Shown here piece by piece: positions 5,143 through 5,612 of a stretch of DNA of 5,612 bases (positions are counted from its first letter, which is position 1; each line of letters starts with the position of its first letter). The stretch is from an uncultured Lachnobacterium sp. (lineage in GTDB: Bacteria > Bacillota > Clostridia > Lachnospirales > Lachnospiraceae). The notes below the pieces were generated by a model that worked only from the letters and a program-made list of their open reading frames with translations, had not been told where the DNA came from and did no database searches. A program made the translations under genes and the position numbers. The stretch is taken from NCBI GenBank assembly GCA_937889225.1, contig CALAST010000008.1:1-5612 (forward strand), in the 5' to 3' direction.

Positions 5143-5540
5143 TCCTTTAATTTTACCTTTTTATTTTCATCTAACTTAATTTGACAAGCTTTGTAAAACT
5201 CAACTAATTTTTCAGGATAATAATCTGTAAACTGAACCTTGGATTTTAATGCGGCACAATAAATAGGTGCTTGCATCGATATATCTATATAAAATATATC
5301 ACTTTTAATCCCTTTGTCATTAAATTTCTCTTCAAGAAAAGAGGATATTTTTAAATACATACCAAAATCCTCTGAATATATGGCAATATCAATATCACTT
5401 TTGCCCTCTACATATCCAGTAGTTATGTAACTTCCAAAAACAAATACATTATAATCCACTGTTCCAAATTTTAATTCTACTTCTTTTTGTAAATCAAGCA
5501 GATTATATAATCTGACAATTGCTTTTTCTTTTTCTGTCAT
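5139..5540 (-). CDS. MNT-like nucleotidyltransferase heading the PtuA/PtuB-like operon
   Basis: This 133-residue protein is intact. GSYITTGYVEGKSDID (36-51) is a polymerase-beta-type nucleotidyltransferase signature, GSx11DxD, with D49 and D51 as metal ligands and D81 or D86 (SDIFYID) as the likely third acid. It differs from the MNT protein at 2980-2648 in its longer loop and in its C-terminus, which is lysine-rich (KLDENKKVKLKE). It should transfer a nucleotide to a protein or RNA partner, but the substrate is unknown. Its TAA (5141-5139) overlaps the expected ATPase start, so the two were probably translationally coupled. No HEPN gene is adjacent, so its natural partner may be the ATPase or HNH protein; that is inference. 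The start is ATG 5540, but the best ribosome binding site (AGGAAGG, 5564-5558) is 17 nt away, so initiation is uncertain. An in-frame TGA upstream rules out a much longer form. Confidence 0.85.
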   Translation of the reverse strand: MTEKEKAIVRLYNLLDLQKEVELKFGTVDYNVFVFGSYITTGYVEGKSDIDIAIYSEDFGMYLKISSFLEEKFNDKGIKSDIFYIDISMQAPIYCAALKSKVQFTDYYPEKLVEFYKACQIKLDENKKVKLKE

Positions 5541-5570
5541 TTTCTTACCAAGTAATACCTTCCTATTATG

Positions 5571-5589
5571 TCAAGCGTTAAACACTTGA
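5571..5589. promoter_or_regulatory. Imperfect inverted repeat upstream of the nucleotidyltransferase operon
   Basis: TCAAGCG and CACTTGA flank a 5-nt centre (TTAAA); the arms match at six of seven positions. It lies 30-50 nt upstream of ATG 5540. It could be an operator at the operon's promoter. Nearby CATAAT (5570-5565) resembles a -10 box, but no -35 hexamer fits. A T-rich stretch beyond it on the + strand also allows a weak terminator reading rightward. Confidence 0.3.
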
Positions 5590-5612
5590 TTTTTATAGGT
5601 TTTTCTAGTTTT

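Noticed and set aside
5569..5574. TTGACA as the -35 box of the nucleotidyltransferase promoter
   Set aside because: At a 17-nt spacing the -10 position reads TTGGTA and would lie within 10 nt of the ATG, so it is not a believable promoter.

Overview
This is an AT-rich, all-minus-strand accessory region. Low GC, AGGAGG-type ribosome binding sites and the gene content suggest a Firmicute, most likely a Clostridia/Lachnospiraceae gut bacterium; that assignment is inference. Nothing on the + strand looks like a real gene. Transcription runs from high to low coordinates.

Region A (5540 to 3185) is a tight defence-like operon. A small MNT-type nucleotidyltransferase (5540-5139) is followed by a P-loop ATPase resembling PtuA of the Septu anti-phage system (about 5142-3807) and by an HNH nuclease resembling PtuB (3805-3185). 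The junctions overlap or lie 1 nt apart. The nucleotidyltransferase is intact, but the ATPase and HNH genes both carry lesions. The ATPase has no standard start codon (ATA where ATG would overlap the upstream stop), an extra A in an A7 run inside the Walker A motif, and an in-frame TAA cutting off its last 58 residues. The HNH gene has an in-frame TAA at codon 8. Apart from these, both reading frames are open, so the decay looks recent, unless the sequence has errors or the genes are recoded.

Region B (3184 to 3001) is a short junction. It holds an 18-codon stub of a second MNT gene, which ends 1 nt before a 23-nt repeat that recurs at the far left of the window.

Region C (2980 to 83) is an MNT/HEPN toxin-antitoxin-type pair. 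The MNT gene (2980-2648) overlaps the start of the HEPN gene (2658). The HEPN gene is interrupted after codon 102 by a complete group II intron (2352-179, 2174 nt) in the same orientation. The intron has a GTGCG 5' end, an EBS2/EBS1 region matching the exon, a reverse transcriptase/maturase, a 34-nt domain V, and a domain VI with a bulged A seven nt from the 3' end. Joining the exons restores ...SDYDDF|YLASKEET... and a 133-residue HEPN protein ending at TAG 85-83. A naive ORF call gives a false 115-residue protein ending in 13 intron-encoded residues and misses the true C-terminus.

The main points are that HEPN protein production should depend on ribozyme splicing, and that a nucleotidyltransferase appears to be fused operonically to a Septu-like ATPase/HNH pair whose effector genes are decayed while the nucleotidyltransferase is kept.
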